From: Bradyrhizobium sp. CB1717
GTDB lineage: Bacteria > Pseudomonadota > Alphaproteobacteria > Rhizobiales > Xanthobacteraceae
Direction: 5' to 3'
Assembly (NCBI RefSeq): GCF_029714325.1
Contig: NZ_CP121666.1
Location: forward strand, 8,153,001 to 8,217,000
DNA: 64,000 nucleotides
A program made the translations under genes and the position numbers. Shown piece after piece: positions 1 to 7,935 of this stretch; position 1 is the stretch's first letter, and every line of letters starts with the position of its first letter. The notes under the pieces were generated by a model. That model saw nothing but the letters and a program-made list of their open reading frames with translations. It did no database searches and was not told where the DNA came from.

Positions 1-345
1 GTGCACCGATCGTCCACATTGCTCTGGGCGGAGTACGGCGACCTCGCACGTACCGACGGTTTGTCGGTCCTGCGCAGCGTCGCCTTGCTGTTCGCACTCG
101 GAAGACCATCGCTGCTGACAGCCTTCCTAGCCGCATTCGGGCGTGCCATCGCCGAGGTCGGCGCCATCATCATCGTGGGCGGCAACATACACGGTTTCAC
201 TCGCACGATGACGACCGCGATAGTGCTCGAAACCAGCAAGGGCGACCTTCCGCTGGCGCTTGGGCTGGGGTTGATCCTGCTGATGCTGAGCGTGGCTGTC
301 TCGACCGTCGCGCTTCTGGTAGTCGGTTGCGCTGAAGAAAAGTAG
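1..345 (+). CDS. Tungstate-type ABC transporter permease, C-terminal part (gene starts before the window)
   Basis: Inner-membrane permease subunit of an ABC importer, most like TupB, which moves tungstate with TupA (binding protein) and TupC (ATPase). Only about 114 residues are visible. The stretch GRAIAEVGAIIIVGGNI, followed by a TRTMTT segment and TSKGDLPLALGLG, is the EAA-like loop and last membrane region typical of TupB permeases, which are usually about 230 residues, so the 5' half lies upstream of base 1. The GTG at base 1 is probably just an internal valine codon. The C-terminus (LLVVGCAEEK) is not one I recognise, and the end may have been altered. A molybdate-type permease is the alternative. 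Family assignment is fairly sure; substrate is inferred. Confidence 0.75.
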   Translation: MHRSSTLLWAEYGDLARTDGLSVLRSVALLFALGRPSLLTAFLAAFGRAIAEVGAIIIVGGNIHGFTRTMTTAIVLETSKGDLPLALGLGLILLMLSVAVSTVALLVVGCAEEK

Positions 346-731
346 CTGCTCGCTGCCGACCTTGCACGCGGCGATGAACCCCTGCTCCTTCGGCATGATG
401 ATCCCGTCGACTGCCGCGATAGGCACATTCTCCAGCTTCGCCAATGCGAACGATGGTAACGATGGTTTTGACATACGCCCATCCATTCAACCGAAAAACT
501 GCATTTAGGTGTCAGTATAATTCGTTTGTCTAACGTCCATGCAGGAGAGATCCTAAAGCCTAACAAGGCGACGCGCGGATGGCGATAAGCAGCGACCAGC
601 GAAAATTGATCACGCGCGCAAACCTCAACGCCGACGGGGCCCGCTGCCATATGTTGTTCCAGCAGACCAAACGACTACCCCTACTCGACCGAAACGAGCG
701 TCTAGAACGTCAAGCCATCGGAACAGATGTT
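346..731. other. No convincing gene (386 bp)
   Basis: Between the permease stop and the likely start of the HAD gene I see no supported gene. A minus-strand frame begins near 486 and reads through into the permease sequence. Its first fifty codons look protein-like, but the rest is antisense to the permease, so I do not call it. The plus-strand frame that opens at ATG 579 is continuous with the HAD gene but lacks family similarity before about 732. Confidence 0.5.
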
Positions 732-1556
732 GTGAACGGGCAGCGCGACATCCGTCTGCTATTGGCCGACGTAGACGGGACACTGGTTACCCGCGACAAG
801 AAGCTCACCGAAGCGACAAAAGCAGCAGCTGCGGAGCTGCATGATGCCGGCCTTGTGCTTGCCATCACCAGCGGGCGCCCCCCACGCGGAATGAGCATGC
901 TTATCGAACCGCTCAATCTGCAGGGACCAATTGCGGGCTTCAACGGCGGCGTGTTCGTTAACCCCGATCTCTCCCTCATCGAGAGCCACACGATCGATGG
1001 CGCGACAGCGAGGCAGACCCTCCAATTGATGCTCGACCATCATCTCGATGCTTGGATCTACACGGCCGATGGCTGGTTCATCCGCGACAAGAACGCTCCC
1101 CATGTTGCGCGGGAGACGTCGACGATACAATTTGATGCGACAGTCGTGGCATCCTTTAGCAACGAACATTTGGCTCGGGCTGTGAAGATCGTTGGCGTCT
1201 CCGATGATCTTAAACTGGTGGCCGATTGCGAAGAATTGGCTCAACGGGCTCTGAGCAAGACTGCAAGCGCCGCTCGTTCTCAGCCCTACTATCTTGATGT
1301 GACTCACCCGAAGGCCAACAAGGGAATGGTCGTGATCACCTTGTCCAAATTCTTCGATATTGAGCCTCGCCAGATTGCCACGATCGGGGACATGCCGAAT
1401 GATGTATTCATGTTTCGCGAGAGCGGCTTTTCCATTGCGATGGGGAATTCTAGCGACGAGGTGAAATCTCAAGCAAACGCAGTTACGGATAGCAATGAGG
1501 ATGATGGATTCGCCAAGGCGGTGCGGAAGCTAATTTTACGGCCAGCAGTCTTTTGA
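732..1556 (+). CDS. HAD-superfamily (Cof-type) phosphatase
   Basis: Predicted cytosolic Cof-type HAD hydrolase acting on phosphorylated sugars or similar small molecules. Motif I is DVDGTLVT close to the N-terminus, motif II is in AITSGRPP, the motif III lysine is likely in HPKANKGMVV, and motif IV is GDMPNDVFMF, with a large C2-type cap between them. I chose GTG 732 because it gives about 274 residues and puts motif I some 13 residues from the start, as is usual. The frame is open back to ATG 579, but those 51 extra residues do not look like the family and no good ribosome site decides between them. It stands alone between the permease and a broken opgC. The substrate cannot be inferred. Confidence 0.8.
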   Translation: MNGQRDIRLLLADVDGTLVTRDKKLTEATKAAAAELHDAGLVLAITSGRPPRGMSMLIEPLNLQGPIAGFNGGVFVNPDLSLIESHTIDGATARQTLQLMLDHHLDAWIYTADGWFIRDKNAPHVARETSTIQFDATVVASFSNEHLARAVKIVGVSDDLKLVADCEELAQRALSKTASAARSQPYYLDVTHPKANKGMVVITLSKFFDIEPRQIATIGDMPNDVFMFRESGFSIAMGNSSDEVKSQANAVTDSNEDDGFAKAVRKLILRPAVF

Positions 1557-1679
1557 CATGGCGGTTGACATTGTCGCAGGACTATCATCGGCTGATGCCG
1601 CAGGTCGAAGAGGCGAGCGCGATCTTGGAGACGCGGCACGGACGTCAGCGCGGGTCGTCGCCATTTCTCCCCACCTGCG

Positions 1680-2024
1680 CAGCGGGATTTGCGCCTGGAC
1701 CTATTTCGCGGGCCCACAAACTGGGCGATGTAACTCGGGCATATTCCGAGCAGTGTGCTCGCCTGGCTGACATTCCGAAAGTACGGCTTCAGCGACGGCG
1801 CCGACTTGTTTGTTCTCATTCTCGGCTATACGTCCGTTACCGTCTATGCCAGGCGAAGCTGTGAGCGCGGTTTCGGTTTCGGAGCAGCGCGGATCATGCG
1901 ACGCGCGGGACAAATCTATGTCGCCCACGTCTTGTTACTGGCGTTCTATCTGGCCTCTATCCATTTCCTATCGCAGACTTTCAATGCTCCGGATTTCATC
2001 GACCGATATAACGCTCCCTCCTGA
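1680..2024 (+). pseudogene. opgC-like acyltransferase relic (5' fragment with in-frame stop)
   Basis: The frame starting at 1680 reads QRDLRLDLFRGPTNWAM, hits a TAA stop at 1731, and continues in the same frame with LGHIPSSVLAWLTFRKYGFSD and then a GADLFVLILGYTS segment and an RIMRRAGQIYVAH segment. This is the N-terminal pattern of OpgC, the membrane acyltransferase that succinylates periplasmic glucans (normally about 380 residues or more, with around ten membrane segments). Only some 115 residues remain and the frame ends at 2024 with nothing recognisable after it. It is a dead fragment. From ATG/GTG codons inside it, two short open frames look deceptively intact. I am confident of the family, less of the exact ends. 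Confidence 0.75.
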
Positions 2025-2302
2025 CTCGCGCCCATCCATTCGACGCTCGGCACTCCGAGAACAGTTTATGTGACCAGGCCTTCTGCCGTGGTCGGCTCAG
2101 GATGGCATCGCTCATACCGAGTAGGACGTGATCCCGCCATTGCGTTGTTCCACAACCGCGCGTGCTGGCCGATCTTGCCAGATGCCAAGCCAGACACTTG
2201 CCGCCTCCTCCGTTGCCAAGAATAAGGACTTTTGGGCGTCCGGTTCAGCCACCTCCGAATGCAGATTGGCGCACCTTAGATGTCGTTGACGACAGCAGGA
2301 GC

Positions 2303-2875
2303 CTACGCGTCTCTTGGCAAAACGGAACGGACCCTGGCAATGAAGGCATGGAATTCCGCCATGAAATTTCGTAAGAATTCGGCAGTCGCATCATTGGTGA
2401 CTTCGCCATCGTCGCCGATCAAGCCCGGCGTGAACTGGATGTAAGCCTCCGGGGCGTTCATCTGAGGTGAATTGCAGAAACTGAGCACGCTGCGCAGGTT
2501 CTGCTGGGCGACAGCGGTGCCGATGGCCCCTGGCGACGTACCGATCACTGCCGACGGTTTCCGAGCAAATGAATTGGTGCCGTAAGGGCGGCTCGCCCAA
2601 TCGATCGCATTCTTCAACCCGCCCGGTATCGAGCGATTGTATTCCGGCGTAACGAACAGCACCGCATCGACAGCCGCGATGGCATCCTTGAACGTCTTGC
2701 CGACCGGCGGATAGTCAGCATCATAGTCATAGCTATAGAGCGGAAGCTCCTTGAAGGAGATTTCTGACATTTCGAGTTCAGGCGGGGCCAGTCGCACCAG
2801 CGCTTTGGCGAGTTTGCGGTTGATCGATTGCTTGGCGAGGCTGCCGATGAGATAGCCGACCTTGTGTCTGGTCAT
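2303..2875 (-). CDS. NADPH-dependent FMN reductase family protein
   Basis: Flavodoxin-fold oxidoreductase expected to reduce FMN or a quinone/azo substrate with NAD(P)H in the cytosol. The N-terminus has the flavin-phosphate loop IGSLAKQSINRKLAKAL; the middle has FVTPEYNRSIPGGLKNAIDW, the hallmark of the FMN_red family, and then SPGAIGTAVAQQNLR. Length is 190 residues, normal for the family. I start at ATG 2875, preceded by AGGAG, rather than at the longer frame from 2959 whose first 28 residues are not family-like. It faces away from the M20 pseudogene and shows no operon partner. Confidence 0.85.
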   Translation of the reverse strand: MTRHKVGYLIGSLAKQSINRKLAKALVRLAPPELEMSEISFKELPLYSYDYDADYPPVGKTFKDAIAAVDAVLFVTPEYNRSIPGGLKNAIDWASRPYGTNSFARKPSAVIGTSPGAIGTAVAQQNLRSVLSFCNSPQMNAPEAYIQFTPGLIGDDGEVTNDATAEFLRNFMAEFHAFIARVRSVLPRDA

Positions 2876-3111
2876 GGAGCTCTCCTGTTTCGACGAAATG
2901 GCCAGCCAATAGCCATGCGACGAGCGCCGTATCATTTGCCAGGGAAAACCGTTTGTCATCTGAACTAAGGCGGGCGACTGGTGCGTAGATCACACGATCA
3001 GTTGATCGGCGGATTCTATCTTGCCACCGCCGCCTGCCATCACCGATCATGATTGCTGTCGGTCCCCGCGGTTCCACGTTCGGGAATCGCCAATCGTGAA
3101 CAGGCCCCGTC

Positions 3112-4387
3112 ATGATGGCGCATACCCACCCGAAAAGAGCTTCCGTCGTTCTCGCGGATACAGGTCCGTTGCTGCCCGATCTTGAAGCTCTCTACAAAGA
3201 CATTCACGCCCATCCCGAACTGTCGATGCAGGAGAAGCGAACGGCCGGTATGGCCGCCGACAGACTCAGGAAAGCAGGCTTCGAGGTAACGGAAGGAGTG
3301 GGCGGGACGGGTGTGGTTGGGCTGCTTCGCAACGGCAAAGGGCCGACAGTGATGCTGCGCGCCGACATGGATGCGCTGCCCATCGCGGAGAGCACTGGGC
3401 TTGCCTATGCCAGCAAGGTCAAGGCGAAGGATGCCGAAGGGAATGCAGTGCCCGGTCGGCCATATGTGCGGCCACGACATGCATGTAGCCTGGCTCGTCG
3501 GAGCGCCGACATTGCTGTCACAGGCCCGGGATGCATGGAAGGGCACGTTGATGGCTGTCTTCCAACCGGGCGAGGAAACCGCGCAAGGCGCCCAGGCGAT
3601 GATCGACGATGGCCTGCTTAAACGCTTCCCCACACCCGATGTCGTGCTTGGTCAGCATGTCATGGTCGGCGCGGCCGGCACCGTCGCTGGAAGCGCCGGA
3701 CCGATCACGTCCGCGGCAGACAGTCTACAAATCCGTCTGTTCGGCCGCGGTGCGCATGGCTCGATGCCGCAGGCAAGCATCGATCCCGTCGTCATGGCGG
3801 CATCCGTCGTCCTGCGGCTCCAGACGGTTGTGTCCCGCGAGGTTGCCGCAAACGACGCGGCGGTGGTCACCGTAGGCGTGTTGCAAGCCGGCACGAAAGA
3901 AAATGTCATTCCGGGCGACGCCGTCATCAAACTCAATGTACGGACGTTCGATGCCGGCGTGCGTAAGCACGTTCTTGCTGCGATCGAACGGATCGTCAAT
4001 GCAGAGGCCGAAGCCTCGGGCGCCCTGCGCAAGCCGGAGATCACGCCGCTCGACCGCTACCCGCTCAACGTGAATGACGAAACCGCGAGTAACCGCATTG
4101 CCGAGGCGTTTCGCGACTATTTTTCTGCCGATCGGGTGAGGCACACGGGGCCCGCGCCGGCGAGCGAGGATTTTGGCTGCTTCGGCACCGCATGGCAGGT
4201 GCCCTCAGTGTTCTGGTTCGTAGGCGGCGACGATCCAAAACTCTATGCCGAGGCCAGGGCGGCGGGCAAGCTGAATGAACTGCCGGTCAATCACAGCCCG
4301 CAATTCGCGCCGGTCGTGCATCCAACTCTGGAAACCGGCGTCGAGGCGCTGGTCGTCGGCGCGTTGGCCTGGCTCGGCGCACCCTGA
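3112..4387 (+). pseudogene. M20D amidohydrolase (hippurate hydrolase-like), frameshifted
   Basis: Two overlapping frames together make one full-length M20D peptidase/amidohydrolase, a metal enzyme that removes N-acyl groups from amino acids. The first frame (from 3112) carries HPELSMQEKRT and MLRADMDALPI; the second (to 4387) carries GHMCGHDMHVAWLVG, MAVFQPGEETAQGAQAM and the C-terminal metal-site region around GPAPASEDFG. The switch falls at 3451-3455, where CCCGGTCGG seems to carry one extra G: removing it restores VPVGHMCGHD. Translated as is, the first frame ends at 3621 after losing the metal site. Either a recent inactivating frameshift or a sequencing error; the rest is intact, so decay, if real, is young. 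Confidence 0.85.
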
Positions 4388-4521
4388 CGTCGTTTGGTCG
4401 GAGGTCCGCGAAAGGCCGCGGGAACGTTGCGGTGTGCGCCCGCTTCTTGCTTGCGCAGCGCGCTTGTGGAGTCGGTTGAAGCCTGCAATTCGATGTTTTA
4501 TCTTTCTCGAGTGGTAGCCGC

Positions 4522-5190
4522 ATGATCGCCGTCGAAACCTTCGTGCATATCCTCGATCTGGTTGGGACTTTCGTCTTTGCAATCAGTGGAGCGGTAGCGG
4601 CGGTCAATCGCCGCCTCGACATTTTCGGCATTCTCGTCCTTTCCTTCGTTGCCGGCAATTTCGGCGGGATTACTCGCGACCTCCTGATCGGTGCGGTGCC
4701 GCCGGCTGCCTTGATAGATGGACGATATTTGATGGTTTCGGTCTTGGCTGGGCTCATCACTTTCTTCTGGTATGCCGGCGTCGACAAGCTGCGCAGTCCC
4801 GTCCTCCTTTTTGATGCAGCGGGGCTGTCGCTCTTCGCGGTCTCCGGTGCGCAGAAGGCGATCGATTTCGGACTTAACCCTCTCACGGCTGCTCTTCTGG
4901 GCATGTTGACCGGCATCGGCGGAGGCATGATGCGCGATGTTCTTCTCGCCGAGATTCCACAGGTGCTGCGTTCTGATCTGTATGCCGTTGCAGCGCTTGC
5001 GGGCGGGTCGATTGTCGTCCTTGGCGATATGCTGAGACTCCCCTATAGCTTCACGGCGTTGAGCGGAGCGGCTTTATGTTTCGGACTCCGCTTCATGGCG
5101 ATCAGACATGGTTGGCATCTACCGGTCGTTCGCCTTTCCGCGCAGCAGCGGGCCGAACCAGACTCCTCGGATGACCAAGGTTCACTTTGA
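4522..5190 (+). CDS. TRIC-family (UPF0126/YadS-like) membrane protein
   Basis: Integral membrane protein of 222 residues with about seven hydrophobic segments, built as two similar halves. The first half has FVFAISGAVAAVNRRLDIFG and GNFGGITRDLL, the second has SLFAVSGAQKA and LTGIGGGMMRDVL; these paired GG-x-x-RD motifs are the signature of bacterial trimeric intracellular cation channel homologues. Known homologues are potassium-permeable channels; some members have been linked to glycine uptake. The tail after residue 200 (AQQRAEPDSSDDQGSL) is polar and looks cytosolic. It follows the M20 relic by 135 bases without sign of an operon. Family is firm; physiological role is not. Confidence 0.88.
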   Translation: MIAVETFVHILDLVGTFVFAISGAVAAVNRRLDIFGILVLSFVAGNFGGITRDLLIGAVPPAALIDGRYLMVSVLAGLITFFWYAGVDKLRSPVLLFDAAGLSLFAVSGAQKAIDFGLNPLTAALLGMLTGIGGGMMRDVLLAEIPQVLRSDLYAVAALAGGSIVVLGDMLRLPYSFTALSGAALCFGLRFMAIRHGWHLPVVRLSAQQRAEPDSSDDQGSL

Positions 5191-5389
5191 ACCGTTCTGG
5201 CGGCGAAGTTAAAAGGCGGCGCGTAAAGGCGAGGCGCTCGACCTCTCGCGAAGAACATCCAAATGCCGAACCGCGTTCGCGATTGCGAGCACCGTCCCAT
5301 CCGTGGAGCAGATCGGATTTTCCCGGCAAGTTCAACCCGCCTCCTTGGAATGCGGCGACGATTGGTGCAGCCGCAGCGCGAGCGGATCG

Positions 5390-5830
5390 GTCGAGTAGCT
5401 TCGCGCGGTGCGCGCCCGGGAAGCTCATGTAGGCGAGCGGTCTCTGGCTCGTCGAGGAACGCCGCGAGCTTAGTTTGGGGCGTAGCTGGTCGGCGATGCG
5501 CCGCCACAGCTCTCGTGCGGCCTCCACATCGTCCTGGCAAACGCAGTGGCGATGAAGGCGTAGACGACGCGCCGTCCGCTCTTGCCGACATGCGCCAGCG
5601 CGTTGCGCATGAAGTGGACGCGGCAGCGCCGCCAGGTGGCATTGAGAACCCTTCCGACCGTGGCTTTGATCCCTCATGGGCGTCGGAGACGACGAGCTTG
5701 ACGCCGCGCAATCCCCCGCCGCGCCAGGTTGCGCAGGAACGCCGTCCAGAACGTCTCCGCCTCGGAGGGCCGACATCCATGCCGAGCACCTCGCGCAGCC
5801 GTCGCCGTGGACTGGACGTAAAAGCCTTGG
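5390..5830 (-). pseudogene. IS256-family transposase relic
   Basis: On the minus strand, spread over all three frames, are successive pieces of an IS256-type (mutator) transposase: SEAETFWTAFLRNLARRG, LRGVKLVVSDAHEG, a segment around RCRVHFMRNAL (the W/C-R-x-H-F region is scrambled by frameshifts), ELWRRIADQLRPKL, and AYMSFPGAHRAKL. The first DDE aspartate region and the C-terminal part are missing, and at least three frameshifts are needed to join the pieces. I see no terminal inverted repeats. The relic lies between the TRIC-type gene and the NYN gene and marks old transposition in this part of the window. Confidence 0.75.
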
Positions 5831-5911
5831 CGAACCGGCCCGTAGGCTTTTACGACTAGTTCAGCCTGACCGAGAGGCGGCTGCCGCCGCCAGTTACCCA
5901 ACCGACTCGCT

Positions 5912-6460
5912 CTAGGCTCGCGCTGGCTTCGCGTACAAAGAAACGCGACTGATCCTGGTCCGTATTTCCCTCAGGTCGAGAAACGATGTCGCCTGCCGCC
6001 GCAGCTCATCGGCGACAATGGAAGGCTGAGTGCTGATAGTGGATGCGACCGTCACACGGATACCGCGACGCTGCATCGCTTGCACCAAGTAGCGAAAGTC
6101 GCCGTCGCCTGAGAAGAGGACCATTTCATCGATATGGGCAGAAAGCTCCATAGCGTCGACCGTCAACTCGACCGCCATGCTGCCCTTGAGCCTGCGGCGG
6201 CCGGACGCGTCCACGAAATCCTTGGTCGGTTTGGTGACGACAGTGTAGCCATTATAGTCCAGCCAATCGATCAACTGGCGGATAGGAGAGGATTCGTCCT
6301 GAGTAACCACTGTGTAATAAAAAGCCCTAAGCAGCGTTCCGCGGCTCTGGAACTCACTGAGTAGACGCTTGTAGTCGATGTCGAACCCTAACGTTGTCGA
6401 GGTTAGGTGAAGGCTGGCACCATCAATGAAGAGCGCGATCGCGTCACGGGAAATCGGCAT
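5912..6460 (-). CDS. NYN-domain (LabA/DUF88-like) protein
   Basis: Predicted cytosolic PIN-like protein, possibly a ribonuclease. The N-terminus ALFIDGASLHL holds the first acidic residue of the NYN active site; ELTVDAMEL supplies another, and VLFSGDGDFRYLVQAMQRRG is the diagnostic GDGDF motif with further acidic residues. The C-terminus (EIRTRISRVSLYAKPARA) is basic. Length is 182 residues, normal for alphaproteobacterial LabA-like proteins. Start at ATG 6460 leaves a normal N-terminus. It is divergent from the Crp/Fnr regulator at 6635 and might share its control region. The RNA target is unknown. Confidence 0.85.
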   Translation of the reverse strand: MPISRDAIALFIDGASLHLTSTTLGFDIDYKRLLSEFQSRGTLLRAFYYTVVTQDESSPIRQLIDWLDYNGYTVVTKPTKDFVDASGRRRLKGSMAVELTVDAMELSAHIDEMVLFSGDGDFRYLVQAMQRRGIRVTVASTISTQPSIVADELRRQATSFLDLREIRTRISRVSLYAKPARA

Positions 6461-6596
6461 CGAAAACTACCTCACGTTAGTATTCCGGCTCAACGAGAAT
6501 GCTTATTCGCCGAAATTGAACGCTGGCAAGCGCGATTCATGTAACATCATCGGGGCGGCAGATCGGCCCAAATGCCGCAGGGTGCTTTCATCTGTT

Positions 6597-6612
6597 TGTA
6601 CGAAAACGTACA
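6597..6612. promoter_or_regulatory. Perfect palindrome TGTACG-AAAA-CGTACA, candidate operator
   Basis: A 16-bp perfect inverted repeat (TGTACGAAAACGTACA) centred 30 bp before the ATG of the Crp/Fnr-family gene. Length and symmetry match sites bound by dimeric Crp/Fnr-type regulators (TGTGA-N6-TCACA, TTGAT-N4-ATCAA), but the half-site differs. Its closeness to the start suggests autorepression. Inferred, not shown. Confidence 0.5.
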
Positions 6613-6634
6613 CTTGGGCGCACACAGATGAATC

Positions 6635-7372
6635 ATGGCTATTAACGTACGCTCGATGCCAGACAAGATTCGCAACAGATTGCTGCGTCTACTTCCAGGT
6701 GACGAACTTGACCACGTTCTATCGCTGTCAGAAGAGGTGCTTCTCACGAAACGCCAAGTGCTCCACCGATACGGCGTTCGCATGCAGCACATCTATTTTG
6801 TGGAGACTGGGCTTGTCGCGGTCGGGGCCAAGGTGGGCCCCCAAAGGTTCGTCGAGGTATGGCTGACCGGCTCAGAAGGATTCGTCGGAGCTCCCCTCGC
6901 ATTGACGCGTAACGCGCAGCCATTGCACCGCCGTAGTGTGCTTGTTTCAGGTGCAGCATATCGGTTGGGGGTGGACCAGTTCCGGCGCGCCCTTGCTGAC
7001 TTGCCACACTTTCGCACCGTGGTGCACACCTATGTCGGGTTGGTGTTCGTTCAGACGGTTCAATCAGGCGCATGCAATAGCGCTCATCAGTTGAAGCAGC
7101 GCCTCTCGCGATGGCTTCTGCTTGCACGTGATGCTCTTCAATCTGACGACGTCCCGCTCACCCACCAGGTGTTGTCCCAGCTTCTCGGAGTTCGTCGTGC
7201 GGGAGTGACGGATTGCCTGGTTCTACTCAGGAGGGAGGGACTCATCGAAATGAAGCGGGCTCACATCCTCATTCGGGATGCACCCAGATTGGCACAGACC
7301 TCTTGTCCTTGCTGGCGCTTGATCAAACGGGAGTACGAGCGCCAACTTGGCGGTGGCGTCTTCTGTGCATAG
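6635..7372 (+). CDS. Crp/Fnr-family transcriptional regulator
   Basis: DNA-binding regulator with an N-terminal cyclic-nucleotide-binding-like beta barrel (about residues 15-130; HIYFVETGLVAV and FVEVWLTGSEGFVGAP lie in it) and a C-terminal winged helix. The recognition region is LTHQVLSQLLGVRRAGVTDCL (residues about 171-191). No Cys cluster for an iron-sulfur centre is present at the N-terminus, so it is not an FNR-type oxygen sensor; the effector is unknown. The final segment contains CPCW. A perfect 16-bp palindrome lies just upstream (6597-6612), suggesting autoregulation. It is divergent from the NYN gene and is the last intact gene before the giant helicase, so it could govern this accessory block. 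Confidence 0.85.
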   Translation: MAINVRSMPDKIRNRLLRLLPGDELDHVLSLSEEVLLTKRQVLHRYGVRMQHIYFVETGLVAVGAKVGPQRFVEVWLTGSEGFVGAPLALTRNAQPLHRRSVLVSGAAYRLGVDQFRRALADLPHFRTVVHTYVGLVFVQTVQSGACNSAHQLKQRLSRWLLLARDALQSDDVPLTHQVLSQLLGVRRAGVTDCLVLLRREGLIEMKRAHILIRDAPRLAQTSCPCWRLIKREYERQLGGGVFCA

Positions 7373-7404
7373 TTCCGCTAGGTGTGCAAAGATCCGATAG
7401 GAGG

Positions 7405-7542
7405 GCCTCGTTTAATATCCGGGAAGACCATCTCGATCGGCTCGCCATGGGAGACACGGTGACCATGATGCGGAGCGGCACCGACGGTACGATTAAGGGC
7501 GTAAGGGAACTGGCGATCAAGGTCACCGCGAGAGTCGCGTAG
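7405..7542 (+). pseudogene. Possible HlyD-family adaptor fragment
   Basis: The frame ending at 7542 contains ASFNIREDHLDRLAMGD followed by a hydrophobic-beta pattern (VTMMRSGTDGTIKGVREL). This resembles the FN-RED-L-x-LA-G beta-barrel region of HlyD-type secretion adaptors, where it is normally followed by a GEFATWRA-like stretch that is absent here. Only about 45 residues remain and no start codon fits. It overlaps a minus-strand open frame (7378-7713) that I do not recognise. A relic is the best reading, with modest confidence. Confidence 0.35.
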
Positions 7543-7935
7543 GAAACGAGCGTAGGCCATCGATCCTCCTGGCGGTGCAAGCCAAGACCCGAGATGTACT
7601 GCCCGGTCGAAGTTTTCGGGTCTGCCAGACGCGTCCGTGAATCCTGATAGGTTCGCTACACGCGCGAATTCGGCAGATGGAATGCCGTCGGGAACGATGA
7701 CGACGTCGAGCAAATCTTGCGACGCACATCGGCAGTGCTTCTCTCTACTCTGCTCCGGGCTCGTTCCGGTGCAAAACCGGCCTAGAAACGAGACCTAAGT
7801 CTTTAGTTTTGCTCGAATTCCGCAGCCGATCTCGCTTATATTCCGGTGTTGGAGCCGGAGGTGACCGGCGTATCGACCGAATCGCTGGATTTCCAGGAGA
7901 GTGATTCAAGACGCGGGTGCTGCGGGGGGCGGTGA
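7543..7935. other. No convincing gene (393 bp) upstream of the giant helicase
   Basis: This gap should carry the promoter of the 1986-residue helicase gene. A minus-strand frame (7378-7713, 111 codons) crosses part of it but resembles nothing I know and has no clear ribosome site. Just before ATG 7936 the run CTGCGGGGGGCGGTGA can serve as ribosome site. I see no clear sigma-70 promoter. Confidence 0.4.

Noticed and set aside
127..486. Minus-strand frame of 119 codons overlapping the tungstate-type permease
   Set aside because: Most of it is antisense to clear permease sequence; only the first fifty codons lie free and they resemble nothing known.
7378..7713. Minus-strand frame of 111 codons before the giant helicase
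   Set aside because: No family resemblance, weak start, and it overlaps a better candidate relic on the plus strand.
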